Below, in pieces: positions 23,361-57,656 of a stretch of 64,000 nucleotides of DNA. The stretch lies in NCBI GenBank assembly GCA_018857735.1, contig JABMCL010001960.1:609501-673500 (forward strand), in the 5' to 3' direction. The DNA comes from Alviniconcha marisindica. Its lineage: Eukaryota; Mollusca; Gastropoda; Provannidae. Below the pieces are notes generated by a model. It was not told the origin of the DNA. It saw only the letters and a program-made list of their open reading frames with translations, and searched no databases. Position 1 is the first letter of the stretch, and each line of letters starts with the position of its first letter. The position numbers were made by a program, and so were the translations under genes.

Positions 23361-23658
23361 ATCTATTTTATTCCAGCAAATGTCTGTACCAAGTAATTTT
23401 TCCCAATTTTTGCATGTGTTTGCTTTGTCGGCTCTTTCAATAAGAACTTTATAAAACATCTGTGAGAAGCCTTCAAACTGGTTTTACATAGATTTTTTGA
23501 TTTTTTTATGTTAATGAGCATTCATATTTTCCATTGTAATCCTGTTTTCTTTAATAATTTCTAACTGAACTAATAGTAATAAAATTTTAAAAAAATAAAC
23601 CCTCATAAATATTGAATTTTTGATTAAATTCTTTTGTTTGCTTAACAACATTTCTTTT

Positions 23659-23894
23659 TTGTTAACTACATCTTTAACCCATATATGCTACTTTTCGGAA
23701 ATCAGACTATTATGACTGAACTAAATCAGCCTTGCTTACTAGCAAGTAACCGAGACTGTAGAATGATTAAAAAAAATTGTTAACTACATCTTTAACCCAT
23801 ATATGCTACTTTTCGGAAATCAGACTATTATGACTTTGAACTAAATCAGCCTTGCTTACTAGCAAGTAACCGAGACTGTAGAATGATTAAACAT
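23659..23894. repeat. 118-bp tandem duplication
   Basis: Units start at 23659 and 23777 (ttgttaactacatctttaac; cttttcggaaatcagactat; agcaagtaaccgagactgta) and differ by about 2 bases. They lie beside the piggyBac remnant and may be part of its end. Confidence 0.9.
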
Positions 23895-23914
23895 TTTTGT
23901 TTTTTGTTGTTCTT

Positions 23915-24180
23915 TTTGTTCAAGCTGGTTTGATTTCAAGTGCAGAAAATAAAGCATGGTTCAGCAAAGTGTCAAAGTCGAAGGTTGCTCTTGCTGTCTT
24001 CTGCATCTCCTTCACAGCTTTCACTGGACAATCTCTGAGATGATTCAGTTGGATTATGCCTGTAAATTCAATGTTCTTTTCGGTCATCTGACTGGACATC
24101 CTGGAAATTCTGTTGATTCCAAGAAAATTTAGCAATCCTTCTGTTCATCAGTGAGGTCCGTGTGACTCCATTATCTCTTG
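23915..24180 (-). pseudogene. piggyBac-like transposase fragment
   Basis: The frame 24135-23920 includes FTGIIQLNHLRDCPVKAVKE followed by basic residues and FDFDTLL. This resembles the C-terminal half of piggyBac transposases, where a tGtir-nR-cP-k-kkelkk pattern precedes an RG-f-d motif. Only about 70 residues remain in frame. The match is from memory of the family pattern, so confidence is moderate. Confidence 0.45.
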
Positions 24181-25085
24181 TTTTGTGTCACTGTGGCAGC
24201 TTACTTTGGAGGTGGTGTTCCACATGAAGCAGGAAGCTTTCGTTTTCTCTTAGTCAGCAATGCTTTGGATGTAGAAGGAAGGGGTGATTGTGTTTGCAAG
24301 ATGTCTGAAGACCCTTCTGAAACTTACCTTTTGTTACTGTTGGCAAGTGTTGTCACAGTAGCAAACACGGCTGGCACTCTGGAGAGAAAATGGAGATGGG
24401 TTATGTAACTACTTGAGGCATGTATGAAACAGAGAGACGGAGACAGATGGAGAGAGACGCACAGAGAGAATTTTCACCGAAGGGGAAGTACAACAGAAAA
24501 CTAGAAAATAATATGCCATTGTGTGTGCATTCACACACACACACATGCACACACACACACATGAAGTTGGTGTCATCCACCAGCATTGATCAAACTAGTG
24601 AACATTGCAAGTTATGGAAAATAAAATGAGCAAGTCCATTCTATAGTATGTGTAAAAAAGAACTCGCCTCTCTTGCCAACTGTCCCATTTTTGGGACAGT
24701 AGTTCAAACACACACTGACACAAACAGGCTGATTTTCTGAGCTATACTGGAAAAACATTCAGATGGCATCAGTGTCTCCATTTTTTGTTCTTGATACAAA
24801 AAGATGACTGACAAACAAATTATTGACTTACCTTTTGTTGGTTTCCATGGCCTTCAAATAATTGTCACAAATCTTTGCAAATGGCTGCCCCCTTTGTTGC
24901 TGAAATGGGAGAGTCCACTCAAAAATACAGTCATGGGATAGAAGTGACTTCTCTTGAACTGCCTACTGCAAGTCAGCACAATCCAGTGAACTGCTGTCAT
25001 CACAAAAACAGTGCATCCCAAAAATGGGATGGTGGGCATAACTGGGTTAACAGTACATACATTTTTCTGCATCCAGTATTTATTA
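24181..25085. other. Unassigned insert in L1-like element
   Basis: Lies between two pieces of the L1-like ORF2. It has a CA/ACAC microsatellite (24533-24560) and a hairpin of 9-bp arms (24679-24700). An open frame on the - strand (25072-24854) is not recognised and may belong to the piggyBac insert. Confidence 0.4.
24679..24700. repeat. Short perfect hairpin
   Basis: actgtccca, then tttt, then tgggacagt: 9-bp arms with a 4-base loop. It could be a sub-terminal palindrome of a DNA transposon. Confidence 0.8.
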
Positions 25086-25560
25086 TTAAAAAAACTTTGT
25101 TACCAGTTTTAAATGTGTTATTAGGAATTCAATGAGAACATCTGCTGGTCTTTCGACTTCAATCCTATTATAAACAATTTCATAAACAGTTTCTGGCCAT
25201 AGTCTGTAACTACCTCTAATTCTTGATGTAAAAATTGTAATAGTTTCTGCCATTTTGTCATTTGTGTATTTTTTGCCAATTTCTGATTCCAAGTTAGTTA
25301 CTTATGCTTTTATATATGACACTCCAATGCCACCTTGTACTACGTTATGAACAGATGTTGCCCCTTTTATCTTGTCTCTTTTGTTTTTGTTTTTTTGTTT
25401 TGTCCCAGACAAACTCAAAACGCATCATCTGTAACCTTTTATCTGCGGGATTAGGTACCAACTCTGATCTATAGACAAACTTTGACAAAATGAAGGATTT
25501 GAGTATTGCCATTCTTCCCAGTGGTTTAGGCCATACAAAGGATCAAAACAGGAATGATGT
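25086..25560 (-). pseudogene. L1/Tx1-like ORF2, region after RT
   Basis: On the - strand from 25553: WPKPLGRMAILKSFILSKFV, then FVWDKTK and a broken frame to 25086. This is the L1-type stretch following the RT palm and thumb. Stops and frameshifts are present. Confidence 0.6.
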
Positions 25561-26525
25561 TTTTCACAATTTATTATCACCATGTTTTTCACAATTTATT
25601 ATCATAATAATATATGATTTAGTGCATGTTATGCACTAAATCATGTTCAGTTATTAAAATGAACATCTGACAAATACGAAGGCAATGATGAAGTAAACAT
25701 CACTCAAACTTAACATCCAGCATAACATACTAGTTATATATCATATAAACAGGATTAGATGCATACATGTTGGAAGCAATGCAGTAAACATTTTGTCAGC
25801 CATGATTTTTGAAACAAACATGTAAGGAACCATAATTTGAAGGGATAACTATGACTCAAACTTAACATCCAACATAACATACTAATTACATGTCATATAA
25901 ACAGGATTAGATGCGTACATGTTGAGAGCACTGGTCACTTTGCAGCATAGATGCTCTGAAATTTAAACACACATGCATACAATGTATACTGACATAACTG
26001 CAACCAGGCAGCAATCACACCAAAATTTCCCAAAATCAAGGCATGTTGTGGACAGACATCATTTACATCAATAAGGAACAACAATAACAAGCCATAGAAA
26101 AATAACTTTTGCAGGCTCTCCAGCAACAGAATCACCTCACGTGCAAGCACCAGCAAGAATGCAAAACAGTTGCCTCTGGTCACTACACAGGAACACTGGG
26201 GGAGAGAGTATGTGTGTTGGCCAAGCACATGGGTTTTAACTAATTATCTTCTCTTTTGTTTTGTATAATACTTTATGTAAATTGTTTTTGTAGGACTATG
26301 CTCTACATGTGTATAGAATATCATATTTAGGTTAATATGTATCATGTGAGTGCTCAGGGCATTGATGAGTGCATGATAAATGTACATTATTATTATTACA
26401 TTGGGGTCATAAAACTTGCCATAGCTACCTTGTGACGTAGCCCACTCAAAAAACAGAAAGAAGGGTTAGAAGGTCAAGTTGGCTAAGGGAAAACTCAGAG
26501 ACTGACTGATAATGTACTAGGTTAC
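25561..26525. other. Insert between RT pieces of the L1-like element
   Basis: Non-L1 text of about 1 kb. Contains a perfect 14-bp-arm hairpin (25614-25644) and a roughly 75-bp direct repeat (about 25704-25780 and 25852-25928, 148 bp apart). No gene was recognised; the - strand frame 26228-25935 is probably chance. Confidence 0.5.
25614..25644. repeat. Perfect 14-bp inverted repeat
   Basis: atgatttagtgcat, gtt, atgcactaaatcat. Confidence 0.9.
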
Positions 26526-26526
26526 A

Positions 26527-28545
26527 TCATCTTATTTTACAAGCTAATACTTCTTCACACAACACAAATAAACACTGTGAAATAGGATCACATTGCTGAC
26601 AGCCTCTTCTTATTGAAAAGCCTGTGGATGCCTTCCCATTATTTACAAAATTTTGCTTTAATATTTGTGTAAAACGAAGAGACCCACTGACACATAACCC
26701 TTCCAAACCCATAACAATATAAGACCCTTTGCATATAAGACCAATTTGTTGAGTCAAAAGTTTTCTCAAAATCTTTCTAGACTATCTATGCAGGTTGGTT
26801 TCTTGTTTTTAAATAATATATCACATAAAAGTCTATCATTATCCCTGACATATCTCCCTGTTTGATCTTCATTAATGAGATTTGGAAGTACAGTCTTCAC
26901 TCTGTTTGCAATACTTGCTGATCCTATTTTATAAGTTACATTTAAAAGAGAAATTGGGCACAGTTTTTTTTTACATAGTCTCTAGGTTTGTCTCCTTTAG
27001 GCAAACATAATGATTCTCTCTTCTTGTCTTACAGACATCTCTCCCTTTTTAAAGGACCTAACTACAAAGCCACCCAATTGACCCCCCCCCCCCCCTCCCC
27101 CCCCATAAATATTTTAGAAATCCAGTCATCCATCTGATCCTGGACTTTACCATTCTGCATATTTTTAGAGCAATAGATGCTTCTTCTAGTGTAATCAATC
27201 CTTCTAGTTTGTCTGCTTGGTACTTTGCAAATGTTGGTAGAGTTTGTACAAACTAACAAAGTCTTCAATCTTACATTGTGTTACAACTTTTTTAGAATTG
27301 CTCATAATATTCTTTTGTTTCCAGCAGCATGTCTTCAGTGTTAAGGATGTTAAAATATTTGCATCCTTTGATAGCAATTCCATTTTAGCTTTCCTTAAAT
27401 CGAACAGATTTTCTTTCCTTGACCTTAATACTTGTTTATCTTCCTCCAGTTTATGAATGTTATTCTCCATTCTTTGAATTTCCTCTTCTAGAAACTTGTC
27501 TTTTTTCATGTCTCCTTTTTTGTTATAAAAGCTGTAGGAAATAGTTTTATTTATTTCCACTAATGTCACATTTAAGAATAGCTGATCACTAATCATTAAT
27601 TGTAAGTTTTTCATTGCTGTTTGATTTATATTTTCCCTACTATATGGTGTTGCTGAATACTGATCTTTTACTGCTTCAATAGTTTCATTAATTTCTGTCA
27701 CAAATTTATCTTTGAATAAGGATGAATTAAATTTCCGGTAATTTTTATGGTTTCTTCTTTTGTAAACTCTAAATGGAGATTAATAAGAGAGTGATCACTC
27801 CTATATCCATACAGGATGTCTGCATCGTTTGCATTAATTAGCAATAAGACTCTCCAAACACACACACACAAATCTTACCTACTCTGCTGTGTTGGATTTG
27901 ATCTCCTCCAAGCACAAGATTTCTGGGTTAATTTCCTACCAAATATCAACAAGTTCAAGCTCTGAAGTCATTTCTGTTACTTTCTCTTGAGCCTTTGGAT
28001 TAGTTTTTTAATCTAATGTTTGTAATTACAGTAATTACAGTACAGGATCCAGCACTAAATTCCAGTTCCTGCAATTACAATGTTTGGGACTTTCAGGCCT
28101 TGCAAGTTTTCTTGCAAGATTTGAACAAGTAGTGGATCATCCTTGTTAGGTCCATATACATTGGCCAAAATAATTTCTTTATCCATTGTTTTCAAAACCA
28201 CAATAAAAAGTTGCTGCCAGTATTTTTAATAATCTTATTTCCTTTAAAATCAAATGTATTATTCATTAAAATTACAGCTTCTCTGGACTGTGAACTATCT
28301 GAATCAAAGTAACCTTCGTAACTCCATTCTGATCTAATCTGACACTCCAGTTTAGCTTTAAACTGTGTATCTTGCAAAAAATAAATTGCATAGCTTTGTT
28401 GTTGTTTTGTTTTGACAAAGATACTGAAGTATATCAGTCTTTTCTGAAAATTACCTAGGCCTTTGCAGTTTAATGATGCTATGGCAATATTATGCATTGT
28501 TCCATGTAACAGGTTGTCTTGTTCCCTTTCCAAGCTGCATAACAT
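26527..28545 (-). pseudogene. L1/Tx1-like ORF2: endonuclease and RT start
   Basis: From 28545 leftward: APE-type endonuclease start (IAIASLNCKGLGNFQKRLIY, YFLQDTQF, REAVILMNN). Then the linker (27701-27204, helical and Lys/Glu-rich) and RT motif text RRGCQQCDPISQCLFVLC with VLACKIR (26769-26527). The endonuclease first cuts target DNA and the RT then copies the element's RNA. The GCRQGDPIS-like box is altered and frames are broken, so it is inactive. It continues at 25560-25086 and 23360-22420. Confidence 0.75.
27079..27104. repeat. Poly-C tract
   Basis: Run of C interrupted by one T, inside the LINE. Confidence 0.9.
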
Positions 28546-28659
28546 TTCTGACCTGATTTTTCAACAAACACTATGAACAAAAACAAAACAAAACATGTCT
28601 TCCAGACACTGAAAATGAATGAAACCACAAAAATATTTTACAAGCACACCAGTGTCTTC

Positions 28660-28800
28660 CTAACACTGCACACACACACAAGCACACCAGTGTCTTCCTA
28701 ACACTCTACACACACACACACAACACACACACACACACACACACACACACCACACAACAACAACAACAACAACAACATTACATAAATTATATATTTACAA
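28660..28800. repeat. CA-rich microsatellite and duplicated phrase
   Basis: agcaccccag-like text gives way to agcacaccagtgtcttccta repeated twice, then (CA)n and (CAA)n runs. Confidence 0.85.
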
Positions 28801-30320
28801 ATGATTTACAGCTGGAGCAATAGCCTATCAACCTTGCCTTTGGAGCACACTTGCCACCATATGCCTTTGTGGTTATTGTCACACAAGTTCTTTTAAGTAC
28901 TTCCAACTAATAATAAACTAATACTTGAACACATGAAAATGTAACAGTTTGGACCAAAACTGCAAACAACAAACTAATGTATCAATAAAAGCAAATTAAG
29001 CAACTGTTTTTTCTTGCACATACTTTATGCAACATGAACAATCTAAAAATTATTTTAAAAAAGCAGTAGATGAATCTATATTCTCCATGACCAACTCATA
29101 CAGTTATGTTCCATATTACCAGAGTGACAAATAAACAGGAGGAGCTCTTGGCCTAGAGCTGTATAAAAATGTTGATACGAGGAAGTAACTATTTGTCAAA
29201 CAACACTCCTCCACATCAGTTTTATTTTTGATTCCTAAAATTTCAAAACTGCCATTCACTCAGTCTCTTTCCATTTTTTCTTTTCTGTTCAGTCAAAATT
29301 CTCTTTCCCCTTTCTGCAATATGCACAATATTGCCATCTTTTTTCAGGTCTTGCTTGCAACTCCTTTCTGCGTTCTTTCAGTTTCTTTGGAAGGTCTGTG
29401 ATTACACCTTATCTTTCTGTCTTTGTTTTTCAGTTTATAATATGGTTTTAGCCCTCTTTCCTTGTCTTTTATCCTCACAAATTGGACAGTGCCTGAGCCC
29501 ATGCTAACATGTTAAGAATGACGTTGTTTTTAACATACATATTCATTCTTAACATGTTTTACCTCAGCTCCTTCTTGTCTGTCCTCTTCTTTGCTTCCTT
29601 CTTCTTTTGTTGTCTATCTTCTTGAACCCGAAGAAGACAATTTTTGTCAAAAGTGCTTTTGTACTATTGTTTCCTTGTGTTTCGTTGCATTGGTGAGTAC
29701 ATTTTCTTGGATCTTATCTATTTTGTCAACCTCACCAGCAGTTGTTCACTCATTTCCCTGACTTTCACTAAGTTGTCTTTGGTTCTTGTTATAACCATAG
29801 TCATAGTTATAGTAAATGCAATTAGGCCTGATTTCATGGGCTTGTTCAGGTCTGGAACCCTTGAGTGTGTGTAGATAAGCTCCCACCTTTTCTCCCTGGT
29901 CCTGCGCCCCTCTGTCTCTTCCCTGCACCATGTTTCTCTGCACTGGATGTCCTTCCCTCCCTAGCATTGTCTTCTGGGACACACTGAATAAATACGTTAA
30001 TAACTCATTGTGTGTTATCCTTGTCTAGTAATGGAGTGAGAGGACATAATAGTTCTCTTTCACTATTTCCTCCATGTCCTTAATTTTAGTTTTCACGAGT
30101 TCATATTGTTCGTTTATGAAACCTATAGGCTGCTTCAGCTTGTTGAGTCATTTGCCAATCCCCTACTCCATCTTCTCAGCCCACATTGGTTGTTTCACTT
30201 CCATAAAACTGGTAATGGTCTTTGGAGCACTGTCTGGAGTTTCCTTTGGGCCCATTTTCAACTTATAGATGGATGTCTTTGAATTTCTTGGTTAGTGACT
30301 CATGTGCATGTTGTTCAGGG
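28800..30320 (-). pseudogene. L1-like ORF1 region, degenerate
   Basis: On the - strand near 30250-30075 the text reads GPKETPDSAPKTITSFMEV and NKLKQPIGFINEQYELVKTK, a coiled-coil-rich ORF1 style, with in-frame stops. It lies directly upstream of ORF2 (28545), giving the ORF1-ORF2 order of an L1-like element. The lower part (28800-29600) is AT-rich and undetermined. Confidence 0.5.
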
Positions 30321-30644
30321 CCACCATTACACTGGAAGTCCAAGAAGACTAAATTTTGCCCCAACCATTTCTTACAAAGTCCCTTCTACCGAAAGGAACA
30401 ACTCATCAGTGAGGACAGACAACATACAATTACAAATTTCAAGCACTGATGAGAAATTAATTCACTGTAATTTTTCTTTTCCGTGTTATCAAATTATTTG
30501 CTTTTGATACGATTTACATCAAACTGAAGTCCTATAGACTTAGCATAACTGTTACATTTGAGTGGCCACAAACTCAAGGAATACCACTGAGTTTAGCCAT
30601 TGCAAAGAACGCAGCTCTCCTTATCTGACAGGTTGTTGATGCGT

Positions 30645-52496
<21,852 letters not shown>

Positions 52497-53234
52497 CTTT
52501 TTGTAATCTCTCTCTCCTGGGTCGTAAACACTGGGGCCCAAACTTGCTGCTTTGGAGATTACGCCTACTTTGTTGAGAGTGAATTAAAGTCGGTCAGAGT
52601 ATTGCTCAAGGTCGAGTGTTTGCTTGGTACATGTATGTTCTCTTGGCCATATCATGTTTGTTCCTTCTGGCACTCTTTGCACAGTCACCTACTTTAAGGC
52701 CAGCGTTAGGATACTGTAATTTTTCGTGCGCTGACGTTCAAAAAAACAAAAACTGTTCCTCGACTGGTTACCTTTGTCGCTACCCCGCCATGTTGAAAGC
52801 ATACGCTGCAGTCACATCTTGTACTTTATGGTTTCTGTGGACGTTAAACACCATGTTTACTGAAATTACTCATACTTACTATAGTTTCTCGCGCTTTTTG
52901 TAATACGAGCCCGCCTCTCCGAGCCCACAATGATAAATATGATTATTTGTTGGAAAGCCATGCGACACCGTTCAGTGTAAGTTGTTAAACAAGAACGCAG
53001 AAATTCAAATTTTATTACGTTAACACTACAAAAGTTTACAATTTTTGCACTCTATGAGTGCAACAACTCAGTTACACCTTTGGGTGACTGTTTAAAACTG
53101 AGTCGCATGGTTTTCCTGTGGGTAAGAGCGGTAGTAACGACGTAGAGGGAAGGGTCTCATACTGAAAGACTGGACTCTAATGAGTCATGCAATACCTCAC
53201 ACACCCACAGTCGCAGTTGTTATGCACGCAAAGT
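52497..53234 (-). other. Upstream region of FMO-B
   Basis: Contains likely 5' UTR and promoter sequence for FMO-B, with a short SINE tail (ctgtggacgttaaacaccat, about 52835-52860, +). No promoter element was placed. Confidence 0.45.
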
Positions 53235-53815
53235 AAAGCTTGTTCACCGAACATACTTCGGACAGTTCAACGAACTATGATTCGTTTCTTAATTGAACTT
53301 TTAGTTCGCCGAACATGGTTCGGACAGTCCAAACTTTACTTCGTTCTCAACTGGCTTTAATGATGCAAGCTTCGGCCCGAACTTGCGGCAGACGCGCAGC
53401 AGACAGTATGATCGAAAATGTTGGCTAAAGTCAAGTCAATATATTTTAATCATCCCTCACAGGGTAATTCAACTAACTACTATCTCATTCTGGGTCTCTG
53501 AGACAAGGCTGCGCCTCCCACAAGTCAACAAATAAACAAATTCCCCCGAAGCGAGTGGAGAACCTAGCGACACCGTCATCCATTTTTAGTTTTCCTTCAT
53601 ACACAGGAGAGCTCTGCTCTCAGCCAATCAGAGGCAATGATCGTCGAATAGGGCGAATGTTCCCAGAACATGTTGAGCGAAGCTTTCTGGACCCTGAATA
53701 TAGCTTCGACGAATATTTCCAACTAGGTTCGCGAAGAAAAGTAAGAACCAACTAGCTTCGCCGAATACTTCCAACTAGGTTCGCGAAGAAACATTCGCCC
53801 AATTACGAACGGGCT
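53235..53815 (+). repeat. Composite repeat, intact copy (empty site)
   Basis: First module (53235-53468) has gttcgccgaacatggttcgg palindromes and cgcagcagacagtatgatcg. The second module (53466-53815) has gacaaggctgcgcctcccac, gggcgaatgttcccagaaca and two copies of acttccaactaggttcgcga. In this copy the modules join at gggtaattcaac. The second copy (55805-58630) is split at exactly this point. Confidence 0.8.
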
Positions 53816-54514
53816 TAACCAATCAACCATCCACATAGGAAGGAAGCCACGAAGACAGGAGCTTTCGCTATTTACATATTTATACTGAAAAGATGGTCGA
53901 CAAATGTGTACACACCATTCATTATGTACATGCATGTATGCATTTGTCACGGCATTCGTAGAAGAGTGCATGAGGGAAGGAGCGCACCATCCATCAAGTC
54001 TAGACTGAGAGAGTACGCGCAACATGGTAAGCCCACAGAGAGCACTGTGCGGCCATTCCTCGTGAGCCGGGTCTGGCGAGCGCCTGAGTCAAACTCCAGT
54101 GCTTGGAGTTTGGCTCGGAGTGTGGTGGCCAGCCAAACTCCAAGCACTGGTTTACGACATCCTTCCTTCAACCACTGCCGTATTTAGTTACGCCATAGGC
54201 CCCTGAAAACTGTCAGCTAACGAGCAGTTTTTTGATGGTGCTCAAACAGTGGTAAGTTTGTTACACTGAAACAACTCCAAAAATTGAAGGCGTGTCATTT
54301 ATAGCCGCCAACAATGTTTACACCAGCACAAATAAAACCACAATCGTTTGAATCGAGACAGAACTCTTTGTTTTTACCCGGGGTGGATGCGTCTCATGTT
54401 TACGTGCGTGCTTTGGCGCTAAACAATCATATTAGTACCCGAACCTCAGTTTCGGAGGGCGCTGACCGCGTCGCTGGACAGCTGCGCGGAGATAAAGAGT
54501 GCCCCTTCAGTGGC

Positions 54515-54950
54515 GTAACTTCAGGGTTCCAGGCGAGATCAAAAGAAGAGATCTTAGAGGAGGGAGGTGGAGCTGGACCCTCAACTTAGCCCAGAAGAGA
54601 TCATGAGTAGGGAGGTGGAGCTGGGCTAAAGCTGGACTTCCTTTGCTTGAGTTGTCCAAGTTGAGTCGTCACTGAACAGCAAGCAGTGCAACGGACATTG
54701 TCTTCGTTGTGACTCTGGCCAAGCACAGCAGTTGAAACAGCGCCGCAGTGCACAAGTCGCTGGGCAATGGCGAGGGGACACCGCCTTAACACTTCCATCA
54801 TTGTTCTGGCGGCGGTCCACGGTCTCTCCTGTCTTTTTCGGGCGGTTTCCGTGGTCGAGCCTTCACTCTGTCGTCCCCTTCCCACTCTCAGTGTCCCCGT
54901 CCCTAATAGCGGGCCATCTCGCCTCCGTGGACGTAAAGCACCAAGAAAGA
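54515..54950 (+). repeat. SINE-like repeat, second head family (longest copy)
   Basis: Starts agggttccaggcgagatcaa, has a roughly 60-bp duplicated stretch (ggaggtggagctgg), a body with ggacattgtcttcgttgtga and ctggcggcggtccacggtct, and ends cgtccctaatagcgggcc ... cctccgtggacgtaaagcac. Inserted into or next to the DIRS remnant. Confidence 0.7.
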
Positions 54951-54959
54951 AGGCGTAAC

Positions 54960-55560
54960 TAAATCTGACAGAGTTTAGAAGAAGGTGCCGGAAAGCGATG
55001 CTCGGAGTGTGGTGGCCAGCTTCACTGCCCGGTGTGGTCTGACAGGCGAGATAAACAGTTGAGAAGTGTCTTGCCTGAGATCCTCGGTCCTGCGTATGTA
55101 TTCTCTCAAGTATCGCACTGGACACAAACTCTCCTCGGCGCACTGTTTCACTGAGTCTCACTGGCGGTGCTCTGTGAGAGGGGCAGTCTGTCTTTGAGCC
55201 GAATGCTGTCTGGAGGAGGATGGACGCCGACGTGGCACAAACGCTGGTCCACCGAGAATAACTTGAGAAATCACTCACACGCTTAGCGGTGCACGTGGCC
55301 AACAGGAATACAACTTTCCATGTAAGTTTCCGCAGGGAAATGTCCGAAGCAAGGTGCCACTGAGAGATACACACTGTAACACCTTTCCTATATCCCAGGC
55401 GGGAACAACACGCCACAGGAGGTGGTCTTTCATTAAAGACCCCTTTCACAAACCGGCACACAAGAGGATGTTGACCGATCGGTACAGGCTTACTCGGCTC
55501 TAAAATGATTGTCCTCCAAGTGAAGCCCTTCTGGAACAGGGACTGCAGGTATTCCAGGAG
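54960..55560 (-). pseudogene. DIRS-type tyrosine recombinase fragment
   Basis: From 55553 leftward: LQSLFQKGFTWRTI, then VCRFVKGVFNERPPP, SDISLRKLTWKVVFLLATCT with AKRVSDF, and FGSKTDCPSHRAPPVRL, after which frameshifts set in. This is the typical text of the DIRS recombinase, which integrates the element by site-specific recombination. The RT/RNase H half lies upstream on the - strand (60330-58640). The catalytic C-terminal part was not found. Confidence 0.75.
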
Positions 55561-55564
55561 TTAC

Positions 55565-55738
55565 TTACCACCTCCGTACCCCCCCTTCTCCCCGTCCCTA
55601 ATAAACCTTACGGTTTCTGTGGACGTTAAGCACCATGTTTACTTACATACCACCCCCATACCCCCTCCCCCCTTCTCCCCGTCCCTAATAAGCCTTACGG
55701 TTTCTGTGGACGTTAAGCACCATGTTTACAGACAGCCT
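55565..55738 (+). repeat. Two tandem SINE tails without a head
   Basis: ccgtccctaataaaccttac and ccgtccctaataagccttac, each followed by ggtttctgtggacgttaagc and a C-rich linker. They interrupt the DIRS recombinase. Confidence 0.8.
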
Positions 55739-55804
55739 GTTTGATGGTGCCGTCGATGCCTCCGCTATGGTGCAACGGGGGCATTCAAGACCACAGCCCC
55801 CTCC

Positions 55805-56045
55805 CAACATAAGAGGCGCATACTTCAGACAGTCCGACGAACTATGATTCGTTTCTTAATTGAACTTTTACTGAGTTCGCCGAACATAGTTCGGACAGTT
55901 CGACGAACTTTAGTTCGTTCTCAACTGGCTTGTAATGAGATGCAAGCTTCGGCCCGAACTTGCGGCAGACGCGCAGCAGACAGCATGATCGAAAATGTAG
56001 GCTAAAGTCAAGTCAATATATTTTAATCATCCCTCACAGGGTAAT
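55805..56045 (+). repeat. Composite repeat copy 2, left module
   Basis: Matches 53250-53468, including the ccgaacatagttcggacag palindrome, and ends at gggtaat (56045), where an insertion begins. Confidence 0.8.
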
Positions 56046-57085
56046 AGACCACTCCACAACGCACCGCTTCCAGCCGTAAGCTCCGCCCCTCTGGCAAGCG
56101 ACCCGAAAAGATGGCTGCAGCTGAACCCAAAAGTACTCTCGATCTCTTGCCGCTGAGAGACCTGTCGCTGTTGTGTTTTGGTCAAAGCCCGCCTATTTTA
56201 AAATAGACGGGCTTTGGTTTTGGTGAGAGAAAACTCACCCAAAGGTCAAAGAGGTCTTTTGAGACACAGGACCCTATGTTGATAATATAAATGGTCTGCA
56301 GTTAGTCTTATCATGCCCTCCTTGGTCAGATAGGAAATAAAAAGGGAAGGGACAGTTTACATCCCAGGGAGGGTGAAATGGGTTCCAGCTTGCCAAAGCA
56401 ATTAGTAACCCAAACAGACACTTCCAGCCTCTCTCCTGCAGTGGTCCAGGTTTTGTCAAGACCAAAGCCCAGATGGTCAAGACCTCTGACAGTTGGGAGT
56501 GCCAGATTACACCCCCCTCTTCACAGAACAGTTAGAAACTAGCGAACTCCAACTCCGGCCTAGTAGTGGAGAGAAGCAGCGAAACAAGAGGGGATGGTAG
56601 ACGGCAGTGTTACTTCTATATCTGTGACAGTGTAGAGGGATTGGGGTTAATTGTGTGTGTGTTAAGCCACAGGGATTGGGGTTAATTTTTGTGTTGCTTC
56701 TGTTATGTGCAGATTTCTTCATGTGTTAGTTTAGTAGAATTAATGAAATTTAATTAATGCTGAACAGAAACTTAGACTAACTATGACATATCATTTTCTA
56801 CAAGTTACTCCAGACCTGCAAGAGAAATATATCATTGAAAGCACCATGCCTTTGATAAGTGATACAGTAAAACGTTTGGCCGCCGCTCGGTCATTTATTA
56901 TACATGCTGTTTATATTTACTTAGAAACTGGGACTGAACTTGTGACATATTATTATCATTGTGAGCACACTTAACGTTGGATACTTTTCCCTGTGGAATG
57001 TCACTGTCAAGTTGGATTTAACTGTATAACAAGCGTCAGAACAGGTAGGATATTTCACTGATTTAGCCGGCTTGCCCACAGTACA

Positions 57086-57088
<3 letters not shown>

Positions 57089-57143
<55 letters not shown>

Positions 57144-57167
57144 TGTGTTTGGTGTGTGTGTGTGTGT

Positions 57168-57215
<48 letters not shown>

Positions 57216-57240
57216 GTGTGTTCAGTGTGTGGTGTGTGTG
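57089..57240. repeat. (GT)n microsatellite
   Basis: GT runs with a few interruptions inside the inserted element. The open frames here on both strands are repeat artefacts. Confidence 0.95.
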
Positions 57241-57621
57241 TGTCCCTGGGTTTCAGTATGGTTGTGTGTCTGTAAGCGCTCTGTCTGTCTGCCTGTCTGT
57301 CTGTCTGTCTCTGTTTCACAGTATGCCAGTCGATCGATGTATGGCAGTATGTCTGCCTGTCACAATTTATGCCGCAGTTATTGGTAGTCTGCATGAGCAT
57401 GCCTACACATTTTGGTTTTGGTTTTACTAGAGCCATGTAGAGAATTATTCACAGAATTAAAAGCACTTTATTTTCAGCCAAAACTCTCATTACTGCTTAG
57501 TTCCTCAATATAATATATTCAGTGTAACGAGCATCTACACTGTGAGTAGTATGCCATCAGTTATATACCACTGAAAACCTCCTCTGAATTTTAAGATTTT
57601 TACCGTAGTGCGTGCACGCAT

Positions 57622-57624
57622 GCC

Positions 57625-57655
<31 letters not shown>
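57622..57655. repeat. Poly-C then (CA)n tract
   Basis: About 18 C followed by 8 CA repeats. Confidence 0.95.

Positions 57656-57656
<1 letters not shown>

Noticed and set aside
57072..57436. Frames of CVCVCV or HTHTHT
   Set aside because: GT microsatellite artefact.
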